NCBI RefSeq assembly: GCF_027744825.2
Contig: NC_071336.1
Span: 24,832,501-24,896,500 of the forward strand
DNA length: 64,000 nucleotides
Direction of reading: 5' to 3'
Source: Synchiropus splendidus
Taxonomy: Eukaryota; Chordata; Actinopteri; Syngnathiformes; Callionymidae
A model generated the notes under the pieces. That model was not told the DNA's origin and ran no database searches. It saw only the letters and a program-made list of their open reading frames with translations. Position 1 is the first letter of the stretch. Every line of letters starts with the position of its first letter. Made by a program: the position numbers and the translations under genes. Below are positions 38,342-49,030 of the stretch, one piece after another.

Positions 38342-38521
38342 TAGTGATTGGCTGATGAAGTTTCTTGAAACATCCTTCCAAATGTCAGCACTCACTAGAC
38401 AGCACTCTCAGCTCTATAAACATTGCCTTGAACAAATATACAAACAAAACGCCTCAAGTGCAATCTACTGGCCTCTGAGAACTAGGACACTGATTCATGA
38501 ATCCTCATCAGCCCATCACTA
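38342..38521. mobile_element. MITE family A copy 5 (short form)
   Basis: The 180-bp element runs from TAGTGATTGGCTGATGAAG to CCTCATCAGCCCATCACTA, giving matching inverted ends. Flanking CCTGTCGA (38334-38341) and CCTGACAG (38522-38529) could be a decayed 8-bp duplication (five of eight). It abuts a T tract on the left. Confidence 0.8.
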
Positions 38522-38652
38522 CCTGACAGCTGTCATGTTTCAAACATGAGACTGACTTTACCCTTTGCCAGTGACTTGACTTGCTCGGAGAATTTTGGAT
38601 TCCCAATACTCAAAAATACATTGTGCTTTAGGGCAATAACGCGACAAAAAGG

Positions 38653-38762
38653 CCAACACATCCTCACTCCCATGGTGTAATATATTGACGTTTGGAAAGT
38701 GAACCTTTGTGTGCCCTGCAGATGCCAAATGCAGCCTTCAACATTGCACGTTGACACCTTAG
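38653..38762 (+). mobile_element. family B fragment (single arm)
   Basis: It contains CAACACATCCTCACTCCCAT, TTGACGTTTGGAAAGTGAAC and CTTCAACATTGCACGTTGAC in the same order as the left arm of the copies at 10995 and 27957. The opposite arm is missing. Confidence 0.65.
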
Positions 38763-40321
38763 GTTTTCATGTTCCACCTACCATGGCATATATGCTAGTA
38801 GTGCAATCGCTTTGTTGTTAATAGTGACAGGAAAAAGAAGTCGGAATGTCATTTTCAGGTTTTTAGATTAAGGATTGGTGACTGTCTCTGTAGAGCTGCT
38901 GTTCGTTCACCTTTGTTTCTGCTGTGTTGTCTGAGTGGGATCTAGAATGCTACTGCCACCTGTTTTTAATGTTTGAAATAATAGCAGGCAAAAAGGGAAT
39001 CGAGGTTTGCGCTTTTTAAGTTTAAGTTTAAGCCAGCAATCAGTATTAACTCCAACCCAGAGCAGGGAAATTGGGTTTCCAAACTTGCCACATAATAGAT
39101 TTGTGCTGGTGGGGTAGAAATTGATGTGTTCATTTACGGAGCAGAAGCTGAGAAAGCCGTGTTAATTCAACAAATCTGCTGCCATATTGGACGTCCATTT
39201 CAGAACTCTTTAAAACACTGTAGCAACACACTGACTGCGTTGGCATGCTTCGACCTTTACAGACTGGGCAGTCGAGCAAAGAGTGTCAGTCGTTCAGCAT
39301 CAATGAATAATCCAAATATAAATACTGCAACAGGATGCTGAATATGGACATGAATAATTCCAGACAACCTTTTATATTTGGCAAAAAAATCACACGCAGG
39401 TTCCTAACAAAGTCATGATACGGCACGATCGGAACAGAAATGATGTTGCAACACACAAACTCACACGCTTTTTTTGTCACAGTTCCTCCTCTCTTTTATT
39501 TTGTCTCACAAGCCCCAGGACATGAGGCTAATATTAGTCTAATGTGGATTCGTCTCTGTCGTCTAATCCCGTCGCAGCGATGGCAGATGGTGACGATTTA
39601 TGAGTCGACCTTTTAGACCCAACCTTCCACTTTACTCAGGTTTCTGAGAAAACTTTTCATGCTTTAGTGGGTGGTATTATTTTAAGAGACACGTACGCTA
39701 AATGAGGTCTCTGGTCTTTTGTAAAAACAAGGCCCGGATCCAAGTCCCAAGCCTTTTTTTTCTCCCTTTTTCTCTCTTAACAGAACGATTAAACTTGTGC
39801 CACTTCACAGATTATCCCCGCTGCAAAAAAGAAGACTTATCTTTTCAGTACGATACCAATTTATGAAAGGCGAAAACCTCGCTGGCAGATGTGCTTTGCT
39901 TTCATCAAGCTGACTCCTATTTGCTTGGGTTTATCTGCCTGCAGATATTCACAATGTGACAGAAATACATTTTACAGCTGCACAGACAAGCACATCCAAT
40001 CCTGCGATAGATTCAGCTCTCCTTTGTAGATGCTGCGAAGACTGCAAACTTGCATATTAGCCACATTGAGATGACACAACATTCCACTTCATCTTTAAAT
40101 TCAAAGCAAACACTGGGCTACTGCTAATGCTCTGAGGTGGCAGTTGCTTGGAAATCTTGCTGAGACACCAGCAAGTGACCCATTTGCAGTTTATCCCTTT
40201 TGATTTATGTTCTGCTTAAAGTCGTGGTTTCTCTCACACAGCTGACAAGATGACACTGAATCCCAAAATATTTCTTCAGAAAGCTATAGTTTTTTTGTCG
40301 GTTTTCTGAGGGGAAACACAA
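38763..40321. other. unique non-coding DNA, no gene recognised
   Basis: No exon is supported. The segment 39500-40180 is repeat-free and of even composition, compatible with conserved non-coding sequence, but nothing specific can be named. Confidence 0.4.
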
Positions 40322-40745
40322 TGTCTGCGGCATAGAAAGGTCAGTGGCGCACCCAGCTTAAAAATGCTTGAGGATCACTTCTGAACTCCAGCATCGAGAC
40401 CGACTCATGAAACAAACTCAGCAAACTTGAATCATGAACTCCTCACATCTTTTATTGATATTAAAGCGCTGAAAAGGCGCTGTGGTCGCCCACATGTCTG
40501 AAGTTCCGACACCACAGCCAGGCTCAGCTGCTGCTTCTCATCTCCGGTCCTCCAGGAGGTGGTCTCTCATTTTAAGCACTTTAAGGTCAATAAAACAGCT
40601 GTCGGTTTGATGTGACAAGGCTCAATATTTTGGCAGCATAACACTTTTTTGCCTGTAAAAATCCATATTATTAGCTGCATAGTTGTATAAGCCGCATGGT
40701 TCAGACTGCGAGAGAAAAGTAGCTGGTTATAGTCTGGAAATTACA
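40322..40745. mobile_element. family C copy 2 (left-truncated)
   Basis: It shares with the copies at 6246 and 58657 the blocks AAAGGTCAGTGGCGC, CTTAAAAATGC, a TCTGAAGTTCCGACACCACA block and GGTTATAGTCTGGAAATTAC near the right end. The left terminal repeat is absent, so it is a truncated copy. Confidence 0.7.
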
Positions 40746-42296
40746 GCAGTTACAAGTAACTCACCAGTTTAAATGGAGGTCACATGAACAGATTGCTATG
40801 AATTGTTGTCCGAATAAATATACTTTATATTTAAATAAGTTCTCAATAAATATACATATTTCTTAAACTTTTGATTTCATTATTTTATAAGAAGCTGTTG
40901 AAAAGGGAGGTTAAATGATGAGAAGGTTGGTCTCAACGTGGGTGAGAAAGATGGGGCTGCCACGATGGTGAGTTTGCTCGACAAAAGGTGTTGACACCGG
41001 TGATGGACAGGGTCACCTACGAGGGAACAAGCAGAAGACTTGAAAAAAAATACAGAAGAGAGGAAAAAAAGAAAAAAAACTCCTACACACACGGCATCCA
41101 CAACCAAAAGGACAGTGCCTTGAAACAGCCTTTCACCAGCATTGTAGAAAAGGTCACTGGAAAGTCAGAAAAGAACTGAAGACTGAAAACTAAATACTCA
41201 CTATAAAGGCAACTTATCTGAATAAAAAAAAAAATGATGAAACTGAAAGTGGAAAATTGCTCAAGACAACAAGATTTGTTTGTCAAATTTTTCTACTTGA
41301 GAAGTCTTGAATAAATGTTGCCAGCTAATGCCGCCTGTTTCAACTGCAAAGCTATAGATTGCAATGAATAGCAGCGCGATGTAGTACGAGATGTGACACG
41401 ACCAACAAACAAACTTAAATCTTCTGGCCGATGAGTAGAAGAAACAAAAGCATTTCGCCTATAGGTGAGGTTAGTTGTCTTGTTCTCTAATGCTTGCTAA
41501 CAAAAATGGCCGGTATCGCAACTTGACTTAGATTCCGCTTCCTCACTCCCATCCACTCAATGCGTCTCTGGGCTTGACAACCAAGCGCAACCAAAAAAAA
41601 TGCCCCGGATCAGGTCTGTTTTTTTGCACCCTTTGAAATGTAGAAACACCTTTTGAGATGATTACTGGCTACAAAATTATTTTAGCATAATGACTTGCGT
41701 TGTTTTATTCAGCTTAAAACATTTTAAATGTAAAGGTTCTGTCAACATAAAATATACGAGTGTATTCCTACCCTATGTAAAACACACAGCTAGTATCAAG
41801 ATGCGATGATTTTGTGCAGAAATGCACCTAAAATTGTAGTCAAAATGAATGGCTTTTTGCTGCCTCAGTGACCCCATTTCTGACAGTCATCCTTGGTTTG
41901 ACAATTTCAGTTGTGTATAGCATAAATATTTATATACTTATGGTAATTTTTTTTTCCCAATGAATATACTTCATATTACATGTTGTGAAACAGTACTGTT
42001 ACGAAACATGTTTTTAGGCAAAGAAAAAAAAAAAAAAAAAAAAAAAAAAACCATAGGAGTGATGTTTGATAAAATAAATGAATAAATAAATAAATAGATA
42101 AAGTGCTGTTGTGCATTTTTTTCTAACGGTAATTAAAATCAATTCATTACTTGAAGGCGATTCAGGCAATCCAATTATGCTTTCAACTTGAAGCTATCTT
42201 CGAAGAGGATCGTGCTCTGGCTGCGTTTGTCTAACACAAAACCATTGAACACTCATTCACCAAAAGCCTCCTCATTTGCCTGTCTATACCCATCAG
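40746..42296. other. AT-rich non-coding DNA, no gene recognised
   Basis: No exon is supported. A 27-nt A tract lies at 42024-42050 and A-rich imperfect runs at 41044-41078. Confidence 0.45.
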
Positions 42297-42470
42297 CCTT
42301 GCGCCTCCATTAACGTCAGCTTTAATTTGCACTGGCCACCTTCCTTTCCTGAGCACGGTAAGTTCCATCCAGACCACAATCTGAATCAACAAAATTTGCC
42401 AGATGAACGAGTGCCAATGCAGCGGCTGAATAAGGAGATGTTCTTCCCCAAAACAGTCTCCTTCATTAAG
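42297..42470 (+). CDS. possible internal exon (174 nt or 61 nt)
   Basis: An excellent acceptor (ATTTGCCTGTCTATACCCATCAG) ends at 42296. One open frame of 58 codons runs to AAG before GTAAAA at 42471, with phase 0 at both ends (begins PCASINVSFNLHWPP, ends PKTVSFIK). A stronger donor (ACG before GTAAGT) lies inside at 42358 and would give a 61-nt exon. The opposite strand is also open for 117 codons, so the evidence for this strand is the splice sites, not the open frame. No family was recognised. Confidence 0.3.
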
Positions 42471-43310
42471 GTAAAAGCTGAAGAAAGCGAAAAGGAACTT
42501 TCCATGTATCTGCACTAACATCAATTCTCTTTCATATGAAAATATGTTGATGCTCAGTGGCTTTTCACAGAACAAAACATTCATTTGCTTTAAATCTGTT
42601 GTTTTAAATCTTCAGGTTAAGATTTGCCACACAGTCACATTGATAAAATAGTTGAAAATATGTCTGTTTTATGTGATTTACTGGTCATGTCTGATAAAGA
42701 GACTGTTCAAATCTCATCCTTTATTTCTGTAGAAGAGAGGTGCGGACTTGAGTCGCGACTGCGACATTGAATTTAACCGAATTATTGACATATAACATTC
42801 ATATTCGGAAACGCAGCTCTAAGTAAGTAACAATATTACGAACTATCTCCTGTCATTTTGTTCGCTTGTTTTAAAGTAGAATAGCAAATATGAAGTATTT
42901 CTGTTAACCATTCGAGTACTGTTGGTGAGAGTATAAAACTCAAAGGGTTGGATGACGACAAATGTTCGGTGAGCTGTTGGCGAAAAGCGAGATGGCCACG
43001 AAGAGTTTGGGTTACCTCACTTTTTACAGAGATGTATATCTTGCCAAAACAAACATACATGTTTGCTGACACGAAAGAAGGGGCAGTATTTTAAAGGGGC
43101 GGTACACTGTGTGCCCCAGTTAGCACCGTAATGGATTTGCAATTTGGGGTGTTGACAAGCAACACAGTGTGTTTACTGCAGAGGCAATGCAGAATGAAGT
43201 TGATGTTTGATTCATCAACCGTTTGCACATCAAAACTGGGTCATAATTCACTGTCTTCCAAAGCCGCAGTCTGAAGGAGACCATTAATATGATTCCGTGA
43301 TAGTTGTGTC
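42471..43310. other. non-coding DNA, no gene recognised
   Basis: No exon, element or RNA gene was identified. Confidence 0.45.
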
Positions 43311-43661
<351 letters not shown>

Positions 43662-45384
43662 CTTGGGGTCTTCTTCCTGGTGTCTCTTGAGGCAGAAACA
43701 AGTCATCTCATGGCTGCCTCCTTCTCAGGTGACCTTTTCAAAGTTGTGCTTACAAAATCAGATTCTTTCACCTCAGGAACACACATTTGAAAGCCACGCT
43801 GAAGATTTTCAAATGTGTCTATTGAGATTCACAGCAGAAAGAAAGAGAAAAATCTCCACCCCTGACTCAACCCTACACTTTTTTCCCTTCCGCGATTCTG
43901 CTCTTGCTGTGCGCCTGATATTGGGCCAAGATTTCAATTTGTTGTTTGACCTTTTCTTAGCGTTTTTCTCTGGAAAGTGCAAATAGCATCCTTCTCCCAG
44001 GATTGCAACACTGGCCGCTGATATATATATATATTCTTTTTTTTCAGTGTTCATTCTTTTCCTTTGGTCTGGCATGATCTATTAATAGTGGCCCAGCTTT
44101 CAGTCAGTCAGAAGTGATGTGTTATGCACCTGTAATAATTGGATTTATTATTAGGTTTGAGTGATGCGCCACAGCTGTGCTGCATCTTCACCTGCTCTGC
44201 TTTTCTGACATGTCCGATGGCATTGCCACTGTGCAACTGCGGCGCGGCTCATAAATAACATCTTAATTTTTAGCCTGCTGTTTGTGATGACAAATCGCCC
44301 GCCGTGTAAACATCGTCAACATATGGCGAAATTACTCAAGTGGAGTGTTGCAGATACTTCAGGGAGGTGTAATGGCGGAGCAGTGTATGGCAATGGGATG
44401 CTTAGTGACAAAGGGATCCATTCTTCTTAGAGCAGCTTCTGGTAACACGTTCATACATCATATTACTGCTGAAACAAAGCAAACGATGGATATTCCACAG
44501 TCTGTGAGCTTGACAATCCGCTGCAATAAAAGTGAGTGAATGCAAGGCGTTCTGTGTGTCAACGTGAGTGTGTGTGTGTGTGCGCCGTCCTCACCCCATA
44601 TGTGCTCCGATTGACTTCATTTACTCGACATTTGGAGTTTTTAGCTGTCATTATTTGTGATAACCCATTTGTGCTTTCAGGACCAAACTCACTCGGATGT
44701 TGTGTTATGAGATAAAGATAAATGAACTTGGAGGCGAAACATCTGTTTATCATTCATCTTGGATCGGCTTCCTTTTAGCAGCTAACCAAATAGCAATCTA
44801 TATTGTGAAGGGTTATCAGCTCAAGACAAATAGGGATTATACAATTTTGTCTTCATTTACTCTTGAGAAGCGAATATGTCCATATTGTGCCTATTACACA
44901 GCATTTTTTAAAGCACTGAAACAATTACAAGCCTGGTTGGTCTCTATGGAAAAACCTCACCAGACACCATCAGCAGCACAATCCGGTGGCAAACATCTGC
45001 CAGAAGAGGACAAGATCTGGAAGACAAGGATGGAGATGCATCACGTACAGTCGAGCATTCAGGCACAGAGAAAGAGAGTTCCATCTGAGAGATGGAATGT
45101 ACTTGAAAGCTGGAGATAGCTGGTTATGAGGGCGCAGGACTTGGTACTTCAGCTGGCATCTTTCAATGGCCAATGCCTCAAGAGCAGCTCGTGACCCATT
45201 TCTGAACACACAACTCAATTGTTCGCACAGGTTGGATCAGGAAGCCTTTGATACAATTGAAAGCCTTATGTGTCAATACATGATGCCGAATGTGTACCTT
45301 AGGTGTAGAAACATATCGGATCAGAGCTCCTGAACATGATCTTGTCACGTTTGTTACAGTGAAAATATTCCCAATGTCCAGTTC
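43662..45384. other. unique non-coding DNA, no gene recognised
   Basis: A good acceptor (CTGCCTCCTTCTCAG) at 43728 opens an 86-codon frame ending at 43986, without a recognised motif. A homeodomain-site-rich patch lies at 44125-44185. A short GT run is at 44563-44582. Confidence 0.4.
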
Positions 45385-45605
45385 AGGGTTGCCTAGCCCA
45401 GTGGTCATTGGGCAGACCTAGGGTCAATTTTAGAGTGTCCAATTAACCTAGTGGGCATGCCTTTGGGCTGTGGGAGGAAACCAGAGTGCCTAGAGAAAAC
45501 CCACAGAGGCCCAGAGAGAACTCCAGGAAGGTCCAGAGCTTCGGAGGTTCAGAGATTCTGCTGAGAGGCACCAGTGCTAACCATTGTGCCACTGTGCTGC
45601 CCCAG
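45385..45605 (-). mobile_element. degenerate fish tRNA-type SINE
   Basis: Read on the plus strand, AATTAACCTAGTGGGCATGC, CTGTGGGAGGAAACCAGAGT, AGAAAACCCACAGAGGC and CCAGTGCTAACCATTGTGCC follow the well-known order of a widespread fish SINE in reverse orientation. The tRNA-like end (GTGCTAACCATTGTGCCACT) is at the right. Many substitutions show it is old and no poly(A) tail is clear. Confidence 0.75.
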
Positions 45606-45700
45606 AGTTACAAATATTTTTATTCAACAAGTCAAAGGTCCGTTGATGTTAGTCAGGCAACCTGCTGGACTGAAATTTGAAGTGTTGTGTCGTGTGTCAT

Positions 45701-45790
45701 TGCAACACGTCCTGACTCCCATGGCGCATGTTGATGTACTGGCAGTGAGACACATTAGTTAAGTAGGGATGGTGCTCGATTCATTGTAGT
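45701..45790 (+). mobile_element. family B fragment with internal deletion
   Basis: GCAACACGTCCTGACTCCCA, ATGGCG and a GTTGATGTACTGGCAG block resemble the left arm of family B with most of the interior deleted. Confidence 0.4.
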
Positions 45791-46652
45791 TGTAACGTTC
45801 ATTCTACTTGAACGATTTTCTATTTGCTACTTAAAGCCCCTCAAATGGTACCGTCACGAAGGAGGAGCACCATGCAACATGCACTATCTTCTCCCTGTCA
45901 ATGACAATTTGCTGTGGGCTCAGGCGCTCCAGGTGCAGGAGTAAATTGTCTGCATCGAATGCATCTTGCAGTAATTTAAATCTGCATGTCAGATCATGAC
46001 TGGAGCAGAGGGTTATAAGGATATCAAGGGTTTAAGGAATAACAGTACAATGAACAATGAAGTGCATTTCACGGCTGTTGATATGTGGAATGATTAATAG
46101 AAGAGTTACACCTTGAAGTGGAGGAGTTTAAATACTGGAGCTTCACTAGAGGATCATTGGCCGGAGCACTGATGTGTTTCCAGGACAATAGCAATGAAAA
46201 AGAAACTGAGCAAGATGCAGAGTAATAAATCCCAAAGAGGGACGGTCACATGGGAGGAGCTGCAGTTTTTATACTGATGGAGAGCACAAGGACCTCAAAA
46301 AAGACAGGGCTATGAAAGCAGATGGAAAAGGGCAAATGGGGAGCAGCACGCTCCCCTTCAGTTATCTTTCTGCTTCCTGCGGTGATGAGACCAGGGTTGT
46401 TGTTGTGTTCTCAGATGAGGTTTTTGGTGTCCCTGTGATAATGAAAATAAAAAAAGATTACTTTTCCAAACTGCTTTCCAGGCAAGAAACCAATGTTGCC
46501 ATGGATGATGGGACATTACCTGTGGTGGCTGAAGACATTCTGTTTTAACAAAATGGATAAAAGCGGAGTGCCCCACACTGAGGTCGAGTCGGCCCAGCAC
46601 TGCTGTCCGGTTCAGCTCTTCAAACAAAAGAGGATGAAAACAGACTGTCTGC
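45791..46652. other. non-coding DNA, no gene recognised
   Basis: Both strands carry open frames of about 80-90 codons at 46312-46627, but no homologous domain or consistent splice pair supports either. Confidence 0.4.
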
Positions 46653-46785
46653 TAGAGATAGGTAGATGAGGTATCATGAGACAGTATTGCAGGGTTGATA
46701 AAACAGTGTCCCAGGAGGACACGGTCACGGAACCTTATCAAACCTTAAATACTGTGTCACAAAACCTCATCTACCCACCACTACA
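46653..46785. mobile_element. MITE family A copy 6 (long form, internal deletion)
   Basis: It keeps both outer arms (GATGAGGTATCATGAGACAG on the left; ACTGTGTCACAAAACCTCAT on the right) but the central part, including the CTCF-like motif, is missing. Flanking CTGTCTGC (46645-46652) and GTGTCTGC (46786-46793) match at seven of eight positions, a plausible target duplication. Confidence 0.75.
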
Positions 46786-48069
46786 GTGTCTGCAAAGAAG
46801 ATGGTTTGACAAGCTCACAAAACTAACAGAGGTGTTTGCATGTGGGCTATCCGTAAATTGAGTCATGACTTAACGCAGGCAAAGGGCGGTTCAGCATTCA
46901 CTGATGGAACGCTGCCTCTAATAAGCGTAAACAAAAAAAAAAAATTTTTTACTCATGGTCACCTGCTGGGAAAACGTCATTTTACTTCCACGGCAGACAA
47001 GAACAACCAAACAGCTGAACATAAATAAACATCAATATGCAATAAATGTTTTAGTATCTGACAGCTGGCCCATGGTCTGCTCCCCAACAATACGCACTCA
47101 ACACACACAGTGATGGTGTCAGCAAAAGTTGGCGCCCCGCTGCTGACTATTGACCAGATGCTACTTCCCATGCGGCGCTTTCAAAGTTAAAAAAAGATCA
47201 ATTTAAAAATATCAGTTGCATCTGCTCCATCATCGTACTGTTGCTCGAGCATGTTCGGAGCAAAGCTTTGATAGGAGATGAAGTGCAGGCAGGAGGTGGA
47301 GAACTGAGACGCGGCGGCCGAAGACGAGTAATATATTAACACACTATGCTAATCTGTCCTCCAACGCAGCAGGGGTCTTGGTTTAAAAGAGAGATCCTGC
47401 TTAGTTCTCAGGTGCGAGTTATTTTCAGACACAAGAGAGAACAAAATTAGACGGTATAGAGAGATAAGGGATAGAAGGGTTGCATGTTGAATAGTAGCAT
47501 AATTAGGCGTTTTCTGCAACAGTAATTACACTTGCTTTTGACAGCTGGGGAGAGAGGCCACATCCTGCTTTGCTTTCAACTCACAGCAATGGATTTTTAT
47601 CTCATCCAGTTGGTGTAAACACTTGATATTTTAGGCTGTTACAGTTCAGAGGAGCCACGGTGCATTAATTTTGTTTCATCAGCCCGTGAGTAGCTGTAAA
47701 CAACACTGGATGAGTGACGATCTAATACCCACCGAGGAGCTGGGCAGGCGAGTGGGTTGTGTTTCTCAGTCGGTGAATTGTGTTACAGTAACAATCATTC
47801 GGGGGGAACTGTTAAATAAATAGTAGCTTTATTCCTCTTCTTTCGAGTAAACATGTTTTTCTTTAAATGATGATTCACAAGTCAACTTCAAAAACAGAAA
47901 TGTTGTTTTTTACAAATGATGAATAAATGCTTTTCCCTTCATACGTATTTTCCAAAAGCCTCATATGTTTAACACACAGAAGCACAGGAACAGGAAAGTG
48001 CCTCAGCTGCTTTTAACCAACCATGCTTTTCTCTCTCAATTCTCTGGTGTTTTTTTTTTTTTTTTTCAG
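46786..48069. other. non-coding DNA with possible regulatory block
   Basis: Unique sequence. Positions 47491-47790 hold ATAATTAGG, GTAATTACA, TGACAGCTG and CATTAATTT words in a repeat-free setting. A T tract of about 18 lies just before 48067. Confidence 0.4.
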
Positions 48070-48365
48070 TTTGAATACCTACTGAATGTTCCAAGAGAGA
48101 GGATGAAAGCATTCAGAGCCAAAGAGACTTTGCTCTATATTTCATAACCAGAGCAGAGTACAGGACTTTCCTTGCGCCTCTGCTGCCCTGCCCCAAGAGA
48201 GCCCAACATATTCAGCTTTTCATAGTCCTGCGTTTCATTGTGACCCTCTTTAATGCCCCTGAGGCCCGTGAGTTTCTTTGTAAATATGGAAAAAAATATC
48301 CACCATATTTGGGCAAAGCTGCATTTATATCATATCTGTGAATAAATAAAATGAAACATCAGCAA
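48070..48365 (+). CDS. possible terminal exon with short C-terminal frame
   Basis: A long T tract followed by CAG (ends 48069) could be an acceptor. The frame then encodes about 25 residues (FEYLLNVPRERMKAFRAKET, ending LLYIS) and stops at 48145-48147. AATAAATAAA at 48341-48350 could be a polyadenylation signal. The T tract may instead be an old retroposon tail, so confidence is low. Confidence 0.2.
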
Positions 48366-48534
48366 AGGAAGTACAGTTCTTTCCAGCTGTAGTCTCAGTA
48401 TCACATCAGATATGAAACCTACACAGTGCATCAATGCACCTATGAGGCGTAAAACATTTTGGGGGTAACAGTCCAACCGCCGGTTCTCAAAAGCTCTACT
48501 GCAAGCTCCTCGCATCCCATTGAAGTATGAAGTC

Positions 48535-49030
48535 GAAAAGCATTCAGAGAGCACGGACCTCTGCCAAGCAGCTAATTTCCACCCACAATGTGATTATCCT
48601 ACATTTAAAGCTCATTCTTGATCGGCCTTTGATCTCCATCGGGATCCTTAATTGCAGCATGCCGGGAACAGTGCTGCAATCAAGTGGTGTCTGCCATGAT
48701 CTTTGTTTGTTTTGCTTCATTTTGCACTCCATTTCTGATCACTGTGTCGTCGACAAGAAGTCGGTGTGCAAGCTTTCTTAAAGGGCCACTGACACGGTTC
48801 TGGAACTATGCAAAATATGCAATATCTCATGAATATATCATCAACAATGTTGGTTCTGTTCAGTTTCAACACGGAATAAGTTCTTTCTAAGTGAACCTGG
48901 ATGTAACTCCAGTTCTATGAGTACAGGTGGAGCCCTGTAACGGACTTCACTATTGGCTTATCCCCATCTAAGGTATTGGCTTTGCCCTAAAAGATCTGGG
49001 TAACAAAAGGCTACGGCGCATTGTGCCTTT
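48535..49030 (+). repeat. dispersed repeat H (most complete copy)
   Basis: It begins AAAGCATTCAGAGAGCACGG and contains CATCGGGATCCTTAATTGC, GTGTCTGCCATGATC, CAAGTCGGTGTGCAAGC-like and AAAATATGCAATATCTCATG blocks, and then GTAACTCCAGTTCTATGAGT. The style is that of a dispersed fish repeat. Its first ~35 bp recur at 5823 and 53298. Family assignment is not made. Confidence 0.5.

Noticed and set aside
42231..42584. 117-codon minus-strand frame
   Set aside because: Opposite to the better-supported plus-strand exon candidate; no ATG or splice context of its own.
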